This document shows positions 47,064 through 58,369 of a DNA stretch of 64,000 nt, one piece after another. The DNA comes from Apoda limacodes (Eukaryota > Arthropoda > Insecta > Lepidoptera > Limacodidae). The stretch spans positions 2,782,273 to 2,846,272 of the forward strand of contig OX291561.1 of the NCBI GenBank assembly GCA_946406115.1. Reading direction: 5' to 3'. The notes beneath the pieces are model-generated. The model did not search any database. It worked only from the letters and a program-made list of their open reading frames with translations, and had not been told where the DNA came from. How positions within the stretch are numbered: the first letter of the stretch is position 1; each line of letters starts with the position of its first letter. The position numbers and the translations under genes are program-made.

Positions 47064-47620
47064 GATGATTGTCCAAAAAACAAAGAACACGTCGATTGTA
47101 ATTTTGAAATTCATTTGATCAAAAAAATACGGATTTCCATACAAACTTTTAATCACCATTTTACCCCTTTAAACGATGATTTTGTAAAATTCTTTCTTGC
47201 TTAAGTTATAACTGGATCCTCTTTACAAAAGTCTAAACACAAAACTTACGAAATCCTTACAAATTTTCATCCCCTATTTTACCTTCTAGGGGATGATTAT
47301 CCATGATCGGTTATTATAATTTTTATTTTTAAGGCAAAAACCAAGCATCTGAATTCAAATGTGACGTATTTCCATAAAATCTTTTAAACCCCTTTTCACC
47401 ATATTTGGGGATGAATTTCGCAAAATTAGTGTTCTTAGTGCGCGTGAACATTATTGCTGGAAAATTCGTTGCAAAATTTCAAGTCTCTAGACGCAAAAAA
47501 ATCTAAATTCTCATACAAATTTTCACCCCTGTTATGCCCTTTAGGGGATGATTTTCCAAAAACTTGAAGGCTTAATACCAAGTTTTATGCATTTAACTTA
47601 AAAAATGATGCACTTTTTGA
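47064..47620 (+). repeat. degenerate tandem array, third segment
   Basis: Four more units with catcccctattttacc/ggggatgattatcc, cttttcaccatatttggg/gatgaatttcgc and cacccctgttatgccc/ggggatgattttcc blocks. Confidence 0.55.
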
Positions 47621-47649
47621 ATTATGCGAAATCGTACTATGTGTCCTTT

Positions 47650-47905
47650 ATACCAAACGAGCTTTTACCAGCAGTTACACCCGCCCTAAATCCGGTGTAG
47701 TGTTTCAACGGCAACTTTACAATTATACAACAAAAACTGATTCACGCTTGACGTTTTTAAGTAGCCTATGTACTTTCCTGGGACTCAATATCTCCTTGCC
47801 AAATTTAATATTAATCGGTACAGCGGGTAAAGCGTGAAGAGGTAACAGATAGACAGACAGACAGACAAGACAGACCTACTTTCGGATTTGTAATGTTAGT
47901 ATCGA
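47650..47905 (+). repeat. 'agcttttgcccgcg'-type dispersed repeat
   Basis: Starts cgagcttttaccagcagtta and acacccgccctaaatccg, then gtagcctatgtactttcctg, ttaatattaatcggtacagc and an (agac)n run. It is closely similar in block order to 58136-58360. Confidence 0.7.
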
Positions 47906-49860
47906 TTTCACCCAAATTTGTTTAGTTGTTGCGTGAAGGAGTAACAAAAATACTTACTTGAAACTTCTGCAGTTATTACATAAGTAGAATAATACAAACG
48001 AAACTTAAGCAATAATATGTAGTTTCAGTGCCTTCAGTTCAAAATACTAATCCTTATGTTCAAGGAAGCTAAAGTAAACATCCACGCTTCTTCCCGCAGA
48101 AACTACTATAAATAAAACAGCTTAAGTTGCTGCGCTTAAGTTGCAACTATTCAAAGTTTTGTAATAAATTTACAAAATGAATATATTCTCCGCAGGAAAA
48201 CTTCTTCACTCTTGAACAAGTTTAAAATGAAAATTGTTTTCTCTAAGAGTATATGACGTGTATACCTTTTTTCATTCTATAAGCATGCTATATCCTTAAG
48301 CACGCTATTAACTATAAGCATGCTATTATCATTATTTACTAAAAATTTTATTTAGACTTAAGGCTGCAGTCTCGCTGCTTTCAACATTTAATTTTAATTG
48401 CAATAAGTAATGATGTAAGATAGTTTTTAACAATTACTTATAAATGATTTGAAATCGCGACCTGGAAGACCGAGCTCTGCTCGTTTTTTTTTTCACAACG
48501 CCATCTATTGTCAAGTGGCTTTAGTGTTGCTGTGGCGGTAAAAATAATAGTATTACTATTATTATTACCGACTATTATACTACTTGCCAATAGATGTCAG
48601 GAAGAGTCATATGTTTCAGTTTATCATTGCTTAAAAACACGGATAAAACGACGTTTTCTAAAAATGAAACCTAGCTAGATCGATTTTTCGGCCCCGAAAC
48701 CCGCTGCGCACTAAGTTTCATGAAAATCATTAGAGCCGAGATTCAGATAACAAATATATACATATATACAAGAATTGCTTGTTTAAAGGTATTTAAGAGT
48801 TTTTAGCTTTTTAGATTATCTTTTTATTACATCACAGAACACTACTAATTTATCATGTTTAAATATAAGTAATTTACTTGGAGGAGGAGTTTTCTTTTAA
48901 TGAAAATAATAATAACGGGAATAACTTAAGAATCTTAATTAGGAAAACAAAAGCATTTTTACGAAAATACTGACATCACATTTAAAGAAAAACCTTTTAA
49001 CCGTTATACTGTAGTAAACATTTTAAAAGTACGATTACTCCATGTGGCAAAAATCTTATCGTATATCAGACTCATTTCGACAAAAATAAAAACGATTTTG
49101 TTCGAATATGAAAATTAAAAAGAAGTGAATTAAACTGTTGACTTCCATATTTATTCCAATATTTTTTATAGACCTAATGCAAGGACATCTTTTCCAAAAC
49201 CGCGAATACCTTAATCACAGCATAGAAAACACCACAGGATTTAAACAATAAACAGTCTAAAATTACCTTTAAATCTAAATTTGAAGACATTCTAAAAGTC
49301 GGTACATCAAAGTACAGGAAACGACAAAAGCTGATTGTTTGATGTCCCTACTCCAAGCGGCTGCAACACTTAAGTGCCCTTTACATCGTCAAAGGGAACC
49401 ACAATTGTTCAACACAGACAGTTGAAGGAGGTGGAAACATATTTCTTCATATTATGCTTTCATCCGTATAGGAACTTGACTATCAACAATGAAACAAATA
49501 TACTAGATATTTATTGATACATTTATGATACATTATTCAGGTATCTGAATAGAAAGAGTATGCAAAACGATCTATTAAAATTAGCAAAAACGCTAAAATT
49601 TACATAAAATACCCATCGGGTATGCTCCATTCGTTCTAGGATACATTGTTTAAAAGACAACAACATGCGCTTTGCCCAACAGTTTATTTTCACCTGCAAG
49701 AGGTTGTTACATTTCGCAGTCAGGCGCCTTATCCATAGAAGAGACTTTTACAAGAATATTTTATTTTAAACATAAGTATCGTCATAAATAATGTCAGACT
49801 GCAGACAATGTTTAATTTATTTTCTTGTTGAAACTACCACAAAATTAATTAAAATTAAAT
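47906..49860. other. gene-free AT-rich DNA
   Basis: No gene recognised. An imperfect foldback at 48508-48610 is notable (ccatctattgtcaagt against acttgccaatagatgtc, with an inner ggtaaaaataatag/ctattattattacc hairpin), followed by the end of an 'agcttttgcccgcg'-type repeat at 48690-48780. Confidence 0.4.
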
Positions 49861-49879
49861 TTTTCTAACCCAAAAAAAT

Positions 49880-51825
49880 GAATAGTGACAATGTGCACCG
49901 CACCCTTAACAAACAAATAATAATAACCCAAACAAATTAAGAACATCTACAACTTGAAATTCTGTACATAAGTAAACTAATTTTATTTCTTGTCTTTTAC
50001 AAAGTGGCAATTTATATCAATATGCTTCGGCCTTTTATACTGACCTGTAAAAATAGTAGATTGATTGTCCAAATGAATCAAGAGATAATAATTTTCACCG
50101 TAAGCGAGTTAAAGCTCCTTAAACACGTTTCTGAGCCAACAAGATTCAGCTTCACATTTTCATAGAGCAACATTCTCAGATTCGGTAGATGACAGACTAA
50201 CGCAAGTTTGTTTCTTGGTACACAACATAATAAGAAATTCATACACCATATGACAAAACCCTGTTGTAGATTTTATGCTTGTAGTCTCTGCACCACGGTC
50301 TGCATCAACGTAAGCCTTAACAGTTTCGTTATCATTAAAGACCTTTCTTTTGTAAACTAATTTTAAATCTATAGTTTGTTTCACATATCTTAATAACCTC
50401 TTTAAACTTTTCCATAAATATAATACGGCACAACTCTGGTATCGCCTTCAAATATTAAGGCAAACACACAAATCAGTTATTTTTCCTATTATAGAGTAAA
50501 TGAGAGAACCTATTAGTTTTCTGCTCTGTTTCTCAATTATTTCGCAATCTGATTTCTCTCTCATAACAGTGCCATGATTGAAACCAGCTTCCGCAGAAAC
50601 AGAGACACCAGTACAGTTACTAATATTGAAATTATTAAGAATGTTTGACAAATATGTTTTCTAGTCTAATGTCATGATACCGGTATCTTTTTTTCTTGTG
50701 ATATTTATTCCTCAGTTGTGAGAAACAAATTCCAAATCCTTAGCAGTTTTAAAACATTTTCCACATTCTTAAAGTCATGTATAAACAAATTAAACGAACC
50801 AGTTATTAAAATATCACTTACAAAAATTATCACATAAGCTTTATACTGTCAGTCACCTTGATACATAGACACAAATCAGTAGCGGAACCTTGAAACATTT
50901 GACCAAACATAAATTTTGTAAAACTGTCATACCATACCTTAAGGCCTCTTTTAGGCCGTTTCCTGCTTATTTATGCCCTTCAGGTAAAAACAATTAAACC
51001 TTCTTACATTTCATATATAAACTGCTATGGAAGAACGCACTACAAATATCAAGCTGATAAACATCCCAATTAAAGATTTTAGCTATTGCCGAAATAAACT
51101 TTACAGTTTATCTGTCTCTGCCTCATAACTGGGGAATAAATTTCATCAATTTGACATCGACGTCATTAAGTACAAATGATACATCCTTAGCAATTGGGTC
51201 AGTTTCAGGAATTTAAACTCAATTACCTTTTACCTCCGTATCATAGCCTACAAATATACCAAATTTTGCCTTAGAATCCCATTTTGGACTTTTTATTTGA
51301 GTATATATATACTGCAATACTATCACCATCGCATCACATATTTTCAAAAAACTCAAATCAAAATCACTTTAAAACCATAGCTGATGCGGACTTTTAGTTT
51401 GTTCTGGACTAGCACTACATGCATTCAGAGTCAATTCAGCACAATTAACTGCTTCTGCCTAAAATCTTTTTGTCATGCCATTATTCATACTTCTTTCCAC
51501 TACCGTTCTAATCTCCCTTTCAGCACGACCATTTTGTTGTAACGTATAATTGGTGACGCATACCAAATTTGGCTAACATTGAATTTACGTCATTATTACA
51601 AAACCATGACCCATTATCAATCCTTAAAATTTTAATCTTATTGCCCTTCTGATTAACGGATATGATGACGTTCTCTAAATGCATGTTAACATCAGACTTG
51701 TTTCTCATGAAATGTACGAATTTGTAACTAAAATAACTACATTTAACGAAAGAAAATATTCACTTTGCGAGTATAAGTAAGGCTTTAGCATCAGACCTAC
51801 TAGAACTAAGACTATAAGTGCTTTT
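49880..51825 (-). pseudogene. Copia LTR retrotransposon, integrase to RNase H part
   Basis: Minus-strand blocks in order from 51825: FVHFMRNKSDV and ILRIDNGSWFCNNDV (integrase core), FGMRHQL, then RT blocks AIAKIFNWDVYQLDI, LFLPEGHK and a catalytic-site stretch reading VSDILITGS where YVDD is expected. Next come RKLIGSLIYSI, then VYKRKVFNDNETVKAYVDAD, CVSLSSTESENVAL and LDNQSTIFTGQY/RPKHIDINCHFVKDK (RNase H) and TEFQVVDVLN (the usual polyprotein end). Many stops. LTRs were not identified. The part from gag to integrase start lies at 57206-58070, separated by nested insertions. Confidence 0.8.
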
Positions 51826-52132
51826 TAGGGTTCCGTACCCGAAGGGTAATTAGCGGAACCCTATTACTAAGGCTCCGCTGTCCGCCCGTCTGCCACCAGG
51901 TACAGCCTGGTCTCATGAACCGTGATAGTTAGACAGTTGAAATTTTCACAGAAGATGTATTTCTGTTGCCACTATAACAACAAATAATAAAACACAGAAT
52001 AAAATAAATATTTAAGGGGGCTCCCATACAACAAACGTGATTTTTTTTGCTCAATTTTGCTCGATATTGATAACGGCAACAGGTAGACGCTTAAAATATG
52101 CACAGAATATTTAGTTATATAGTCACTTTCAA
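51826..52132 (-). repeat. 'gggttccgtaccc' repeat inserted in Copia, first part
   Basis: The inverted repeat end tagggttccgtacccgaagg, gtctgccaccaggtacagcc, cccatacaacaaacgtgatt and gctcgatattgataacggca reads as the reverse complement of the copy at 62.0-62.4 kb. It breaks off at tcactttcaa and resumes at tctctttaaa (57065). Confidence 0.8.
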
Positions 52133-52524
52133 TCAATCAATCAATCAAATCATTTATTTGTAGAAGTAGGTACATTAAAGTTCTTAGATTTCTAATAGGT
52201 ACAGATAATTACTTCCTGCCTACAAAGGCGTACAAATATTTAGATGTTTTTCGATTACATATAGAGCCAATATTAAAACAATTCATCATTAAAATAAAAT
52301 ATCACATTCATACAATAATAATCAAAACAATAAAATTTAGTCATTAGAATTTAGTTTGATGTCTTCACAAGTACATAATAAAAGTTAAATATTTTTATCA
52401 TTAAGAAAATCATCTACAGTGTAATATACTTTGTCCACTAATATCTTATTTAGTTTGCTTTTGAATAGTAAAATATTATCTATATCACAGATAGTTTTAG
52501 AGATTTTATTATAAATATAAATTA

Positions 52525-53973
52525 TCATACAAAAATACGTTTATTAAGAAGTGTAGTTTTTGACGGTAGACAAAATAACATATTACTGTTTCGTACACTT
52601 TTTATGTAACTAAATAAGTCTTTATTAGTTTTAGCAAAAACTGCCGCTTCAGAAATATAAAGTGACGGTACAGTGAGTATTTTAAGTCTTTTGAAGTGAT
52701 CTTTACCGCTATCTCTTTGGCGTAAATTACAAATGGCACGTACACACCGCTTTTGAGCTTTCATTATGCGTTCCTTCTCTATTGAGTTACTCCAAAATAA
52801 AATTCCGTATCTTAAAGTGAAGGCTACATATCCATGATATGCTGTTAGAACTGTAGTTTCATTTGTCTTTTTTCTGAGGCAGTATAAAGCATATGAAAAT
52901 TTATTAAGTTTTTTACAAATGTTATTTGTTTGCGTCTTCCACTTCATGTCATTATCAATATTAATACCTAAAAATTTAGTTTCTGTTGTTTCGTTAATTT
53001 TTTGGCCCAAATAATTTATATTGAGTTGTTTGTTGTCCGGTTTCTTAAAAGTCATTATTTTTGTTTTACTTAAATTTATTTTTAGATTATTTTGACTAAA
53101 CCATTCTATGATCCTTTTAAGAATTTCGTTGATTTCATATTCCAAACTGTCAATATTGTTTCCCACATAGACTACTGTGCTGTCATCTGCAAACAAAATT
53201 GCCGGATGACCAGTAACTTTTGGAAGATCATTTATATAAATCAGGAAAAGGAGTGGCCCTAGTACACTGCCTTGGGGTACGCAACTATTTACGAAGTTTG
53301 TTTTTGAAGAGTATATTATTTCTTGTTTTGTATTTGGACAGATTTTACTTATCTCAGTTATTTGTTTACGTTCTTTTAAATACGATTCAAAAAGCGAGTG
53401 TACACCACCCCGGATACCATAGGCGTCTAGTTTACCCAACAGTATATTATATACCCAATAGTATACCCAATAGTATATAGTATATATATATAGTGATCCA
53501 CGTGATCAAAAGCTTGGGTTAAGTCCAAAAATAATGTACAAACTGGGACTCTGTTGTCTATGTAAACCATTATTTTGTATAAAAAGTCATATATGGCCCT
53601 ATTAATATTCTTGTTCTTTCTGAATCCATACTGTACTTTACATAATACATTGTTTTTCTCCAAATATGTATTGGTAAATCACTTTCTCGAATATTTTTGA
53701 AAAAATCGGTACAAGTGAGATTAATCTATAACAGTCCATATCCTCTAGATCACCTTTTTTGAATAAAGGTTTTGTTATTGATATTTTTAGTTTATCAGGA
53801 AATGTACCGTATTCTATACACTGATTAAATATGAAACTTAATACTGGTGCTATAATATTTGCAACATATTTGATTAGTTTTGTGGTAATTCCGTCATAAC
53901 CTGTACTGTTGGTATTTTTTAGCAGTTTGATTATTTGTAAAACATCATTTGGGGTAGTAGGCTTCAAAACCAT
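52525..53973 (-). pseudogene. LINE ORF2 reverse transcriptase (frameshifted)
   Basis: Three successive frames: LLKNTNSTGYDGITTKLIK and PLFKKGDLEDMDCYRLISL (RT start); VQYGFRKNKNINRAIYDFL and LDLTQAFDHVDH (motif A); then YGIRGGVHSLFESYLKERKQ, VNSCVPQGSVLGPLLFLIY (motif B), AILFADDSTVVYV (motif C, FADD instead of YADD), LKINLSKTKIMTF, TKFLGINIDNDMKWKTQ and RYGILFWSNS. A 44-nt TA-rich insertion at 53449-53492 separates motif A from the following helix and shifts the frame; another shift lies near 53650. The C-terminus reaches 52525. Confidence 0.85.
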
Positions 53974-54235
53974 TGAATTTGTTACTTGCGAATTTAATTG
54001 ATTTAATCTATTATAAGCATTTATATTTGTTCGGTGGGTGAAATGATCATTGAAAGACTGGGCTATTTTGTTTGGACTAGTAACTATTGTGCCATTGACT
54101 TTTATTTTCCTGATTGATGGTTTCGGTATATTATTTTTATAATTGTTAATAATTTTCCAGGTTGCCTTCGACTTATTTCTACAAGTATTTATGTAGTAGT
54201 TGTTTTGTGCCGTTTGAGTTAGTTTTACTACTTTT

Positions 54236-55190
54236 TTAAATAAAGTAGTTCTTGTAAGTCATTTTATTTAAATTACTAGGGTAAAGCCTAGCTTTCCACA
54301 AAAGTACTCTTTTGCGTTTGCTACAAAATTTAACACATTTTGTAACCCATTTAGGATGGGCATTGGTCATTATTTTAATTTTTATTATAGGAAAGCATAA
54401 ATTATAAAAGAGAATAAATATGTCATAAAATTTATTTACTGCATCATTCGGATCAAGAGAGGCATATACGTCGCAAGCACTCAATTTTTCAATACAATCT
54501 TTGAATTTAATCAAATTTTATTCATTGTAATCGCGTCGTTTAATAAACCAGTGCTTTAGATTTCAATTTAGGTTGCAGGTTTTCTTTACAGGGCATTTCA
54601 ATATTTGTGCAGTATGATCAGAGAGTCCTAAATCTATAACCTCACCCTTGCTTCCAGTAATGTTATGTATGATGTTGTCGATACATGTACCACTAGTTGG
54701 TCGAGTCGATTCGGTAGCACCTAATTTAAAATTTTTTCTTATATTATTTAATATTTCCTGAAAATTTAATGTCATTCTACTTTTACATAATATATCAATA
54801 TTAAAAGCGCCACACATTATTATTTTATTTTTGTTGTTACAAAAATTGTCTATAATATCATAAGGGTAAGTGAAAATTAATAATGTCAGTATTATTATTT
54901 TTTGGTGTAAATAAGTATTTTGTGTACAATCAATTCAATTACACAGCACTCTAGAATATTAAATAAAGAAAATCTTTGAACGTCTATAACGTTATATTTG
55001 TGATTTTTATGTACTGGAATACACGTACCTCCATGTCTTTTTTCCCTAGAAGAGAAAGTTACTAAACTACAGTTTGGAATATTAAATGAAAAAGTATCAT
55101 CAGATGTCATATTATGTTCTGATATGCATATAATGTCAATATGTTTGCCGGATCTAGCTAACTCGTCTAAAGAAATTGTCAGTTAGACTT
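54236..55190 (-). pseudogene. LINE ORF2 APE endonuclease and linker (frameshifted)
   Basis: In minus-strand order: LTISLDELARSGKHIDIICI with SEHNM (endonuclease start, catalytic Glu region), FSSREKRHGGTCI, then in another frame IIMCGAFNIDILCKS where GDFN is expected (Asp replaced by Ala), TSGTCIDNIIHN, LGLSDHTAQI (SDH catalytic box), then a linker with HPKWVTKCVKFC and RVLLWKARLYPSN. The Asp loss and several stops mean no activity. Confidence 0.75.
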
Positions 55191-55230
55191 ATTTATAAGT
55201 CCATTTATATTTTGATGCAAAATGTAGATA

Positions 55231-56475
55231 TTATTGTTTAAGAAAAAACTCTTCGCTACTTACGGAACAGTCATTATTTACTTCAGTAGAGTTTAATTGA
55301 GCAGCTGTAGTTATAAAGTAAGTAGTATCAGTTTGAGTACCATTGCTTTCTAATCTGACTCCAGAAGTGTGTGATATTTTTTTGAGATAATTCTGATGAT
55401 TCAGGTAGTATTCTTTACGCAGTATTTCCCGCAAAAGTGACCTACATATATTAGTTGCGTAGTATTTTTGAAATGGTATGTATTTACTTTAGTTTAAGTC
55501 AGTATAAAGTGCATACTTATATTTGGAACATATAAATTTAAATTCGTAATTAATTTTATTTTCATTTAGACACCTGTTATACGGAACCTCGCAAACAATA
55601 ACGTTAGTTTTATGTACATTTTTTAGAAATGTGTTAAGCGATAATGCTCATAAGGGTTACAATCGTTTGTACCACATATTACAATAATATAATCTTTTTC
55701 TGACAAATCATAAATGTCCAACTTGGCTGAGCCTAATACTTCATATAATCTCGCTCCAGGTTTAAAGAAACATGTAACTGAATATTCTGATTCGATTAAG
55801 CTTTGCAGTGTTTCCCGAACTTTTCTTCCTTGTTGGTCTGCCAAAATAACAATCTTTTTTTTCTCTTCTTTTATTTTTTCTTGTGATGTAGTTTGTTTAG
55901 TGTTGTTTATATATTCTTTTTCATTGATTGATAAGTCTAAGTTTAAGTCTGGATTTTTTTGTTTGTTGTATGTGCCATAGATCTAGATGTAATTTCGTCT
56001 TCATAGACAGATATAGCCAAATCCTCATTATCATTTACTTTAGGGCTTATAATAGATGATTTCAACAATTCATCAAAAACTTCTTTATAAATAACTAAAC
56101 TGTTTTGCTGTGTTTTGTGTTTTTTTTTCTTTTCTTAACTTTATTCACAGGTGTCCCAGGCACGGCGGAACTGTATTTCGAATTTTTTTTGTACATTTCA
56201 ATGGTTTTTTTCGCTTTATTAAAGTCCGTTTGTGATATGCCATTTTCTTGGAGTTCAACTTCATTATGTGCTGATAATAGCTCCATCTTAAGTGATTCAA
56301 TTTGCTGTTTTAGATTTGCCGTCATACTGTCGTTAAATGAGTTATTTGGTAAGCTCATTACAGTAGTCTTCATTGGACTATCTGAGATATTTGTCAAAGA
56401 AATGGACCTGCGCGGCTGTCTAAAGGTCATGTTATTTGACTCCATATTGTGTTTACCAGTTATAAGTGAAAACAA
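55231..56475 (-). pseudogene. LINE ORF1 with coiled coil and SGNH-esterase-like domain
   Basis: The first frame (56475-56095) has a basic, Ser-rich start and an acidic/Leu helix predicted as coiled coil (NLKQQIESLKMELLSAHNEV), then a Lys-rich end. A second frame (about 55860-55623) gives IVILADQQGRKVRETLQSL, FFKPGARLYEVLGSA and YIIVICGTNDCNP. The PGA and GTND blocks and the GDS-like ADQQG start are those of the SGNH/GDSL esterase domain known in ORF1 of CR1-group LINEs. The catalytic-Ser position reads Gln here. The C-terminal part (55434-55231) is polar. Known role: RNP formation, with lipid-ester hydrolysis in active relatives. Confidence 0.7.
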
Positions 56476-56509
56476 TTAGAAAAAAAATAGCAAAAATGCA
56501 TGCGTAGTT

Positions 56510-56577
56510 AGCTGGGATTGAATACCAGCGTACGAGGCCGAGGGCGGGGCTTAGAACCGCTACGCCACAGTGAATTG
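56510..56577 (-). ncRNA. tRNA-like segment in the LINE 5' region
   Basis: Minus strand: an A-box-like block tggcgtagcggttctaag, then a gap and gctggtattcaatcccagc, whose GCTGG/CCAGC ends pair as a T-arm. It resembles a tRNA-derived SINE head, or an RNA polymerase III-type promoter captured by the LINE 5'UTR. The B-box is imperfect and no full cloverleaf can be drawn. Confidence 0.4.
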
Positions 56578-57064
56578 GTTTGAAGTGTTGAAATTATCAA
56601 ATACTAGTGCGGTGTTATTACTTCATCAGCAATTTATTTAGAAAAGATTTTAGAATCACCTTCATATTAGGTTCTTATTTTTTTTAGATCACTCCACTGT
56701 TCACTTTGCATCACATAAAATTTTACTTTCCAATTTGTTTAGTATTTTATGGTTCTTGAGTAAACACAGTGCCGCTAATCGTAATTCTTGAAATTAAATA
56801 ATATATTTTAACAGGACTTAGGTCTTACCTTTGTTATAATCATGATGTGGTAACGGCCGTTTCAAAACACTTCTTTTTAAAAACACAGAAATAAGTTTAC
56901 GTAACGGATAATACACATGTGAGTTCATTTATATCTATCGCACAAGTTATACTGCACAGGATATTGCACTTTACAGGTACATTTTTTGTTTATAATAATT
57001 ATTAGCAATTAAAAATACTCAGAGTTACAAAATTCACTGTTTACAATCCAATATTGCCGTGCTC

Positions 57065-57205
57065 TCTCTTTAAAAATAAATAATTAAATTAATATAAAAC
57101 AAATATTTAAGGGGGGCTTCCATAAAACAAACGTGTTTTTTTGCCATTTTTATAGATAATGGTACGGAACACTTCGTGCGCGAGTCCGACTCGCACTTGG
57201 CCGAT
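57065..57205 (-). repeat. 'gggttccgtaccc' repeat inserted in Copia, second part
   Basis: Resumes ctttaaaaataaataatta, then aatatttaaggggggcttcc and ggtacggaacacttcgtgcg, ending cgagtccgactcgcacttgg. It completes the copy that breaks off at 52132. Confidence 0.8.
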
Positions 57206-58070
57206 TTTTTATGATGTTTACCGACAATACAAATTTTGGAAAACTTGTGCTTAATAGTCTTATACTCAATTTTGTTTAATTTTAGGATTTTTTCAACATG
57301 ATCAAAGTTTTGATGGGCAAATCTTTTATGCCACATTGCTAAATCTACTACATTTGCAAAATTTTATAAAGTTTATTGCATCGTATAGCCAAAGCGCAAA
57401 TTTGAATCTTTTCATTCTTTATCACTATTCATGCTATGACCTTTATCTAATGCACGCCTTGCAGAAAAAATGCATTTTTAAATCAGGGACATGTAATACA
57501 TAACTTAACTCAGTTTAGATCCATTAATTTCCATTGTATGGTTCAAGCTCAACTTCACCAACTCCTTGAACTTCGTTTCATCGTGCTATAGCCAAACTTC
57601 ACAATTTGTTCTAATTTTGATTCCTCAAACTCCACAAAATAATTTTTTATGCATACATATGCTTGTTTGCCCCAGTTTCTAGTAGCCAATCTAGCTTTGA
57701 TTTCGATTCAAGAATCATGGCTTACTCTTCTGACTCCACCACTAATGCATTGCCTTTCTTGTAAAATTTCTGGGATTGTGATGCAAATTTATTTTTCTCG
57801 AACCATTAATCTTTAATTAAATGTCCTGGCTTACTACAAAAAAAACAGTTTTTGTTTATATTGTTTATAACACTTTGACTTCGATGTTCCAGCAACATGT
57901 ACAGTAAAAGCTTTGTTCTCATCACAAATTACTTTGCACAAACGTATTTCTTCGATTATCAAACGTTCCGTTAGTTCATTGAGGGTCTGGTTGGCTGAAG
58001 GTTTGTTAGCCTTTTTTTTAAAGAATCAAAACGTGACATAAACAGGAAATAAATTATACAAAATAAGACA
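57206..58070 (-). pseudogene. Copia LTR retrotransposon, gag zinc knuckle, protease, pre-integrase part
   Basis: Minus-strand blocks from about 58040: ANQTLNELTERLIIEEIRLC (gag C-terminal), CFFCSKPGHLIKD (CCHC zinc knuckle, last Cys lost to a stop/frame change), LDWLLETGANKHM (protease active site, D-S/T-G type reads ETG), then MWHKRFAHQNFDHVEKILK and FSKICIVGKHHKKS (gag-pre-integrase domain). The reading then runs into the inserted repeat at 57205 and the integrase proper continues at 51825. Confidence 0.8.
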
Positions 58071-58135
58071 GCCTGTATTCTCGCGAACATTTTGATGTAT
58101 GAAACGTAATGTTTATAAAATTAAATTATACACTA

Positions 58136-58365
58136 CTAGCTTTTGCCCGCGGTTGCACCCGCCCTAAATTCGATTATCAGTGTAAGATTTCAACTCCTCA
58201 AAGATAAAAAAAACCGACTCAAACTTGACATTTTCAAGTAGTCTATGTCCTTTCTTGGGACTCAAATCTCCATGCCAAATTTCATATTAATCGATACAGC
58301 GGTTTAAGCGTGAAGAGGTAACAAACAGACAGAAGAGTTACTTTCGCATTTATAACATAATTATG
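58136..58365 (+). repeat. 'agcttttgcccgcg'-type dispersed repeat
   Basis: Starts actagcttttgcccgcggtt and gcacccgccctaaattcgat, then gtagtctatgtcctttcttg, tcatattaatcgatacagcg and ends gagttactttcgcatttata. The best-preserved copy in the window. Confidence 0.75.
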
Positions 58366-58369
58366 GATC

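Larger units (their letters stand above)
52133..57064 (-). mobile_element. near full-length CR1/Jockey-group LINE (~4.9 kb)
   Basis: A whole element from 5'UTR to a (TGAT)n-like 3' tail (at 52133-52150, read as tcaatcaatcaatcaa on the plus strand). Flanking tcactttcaa (52123-52132) and tctctttaaa (57065-57074) form an approximate 10-bp target-site duplication, supported by the uninterrupted homologue at 62.1 kb. It encodes ORF1 (56475-55231) and ORF2 (about 55190-52520), both broken by several frameshifts. Domains are listed separately. Confidence 0.8.

Noticed and set aside
56105..56479. 124-codon plus-strand ORF
   Set aside because: Antisense shadow of LINE ORF1, with a Phe-rich composition typical of antisense Lys-rich coding sequence.
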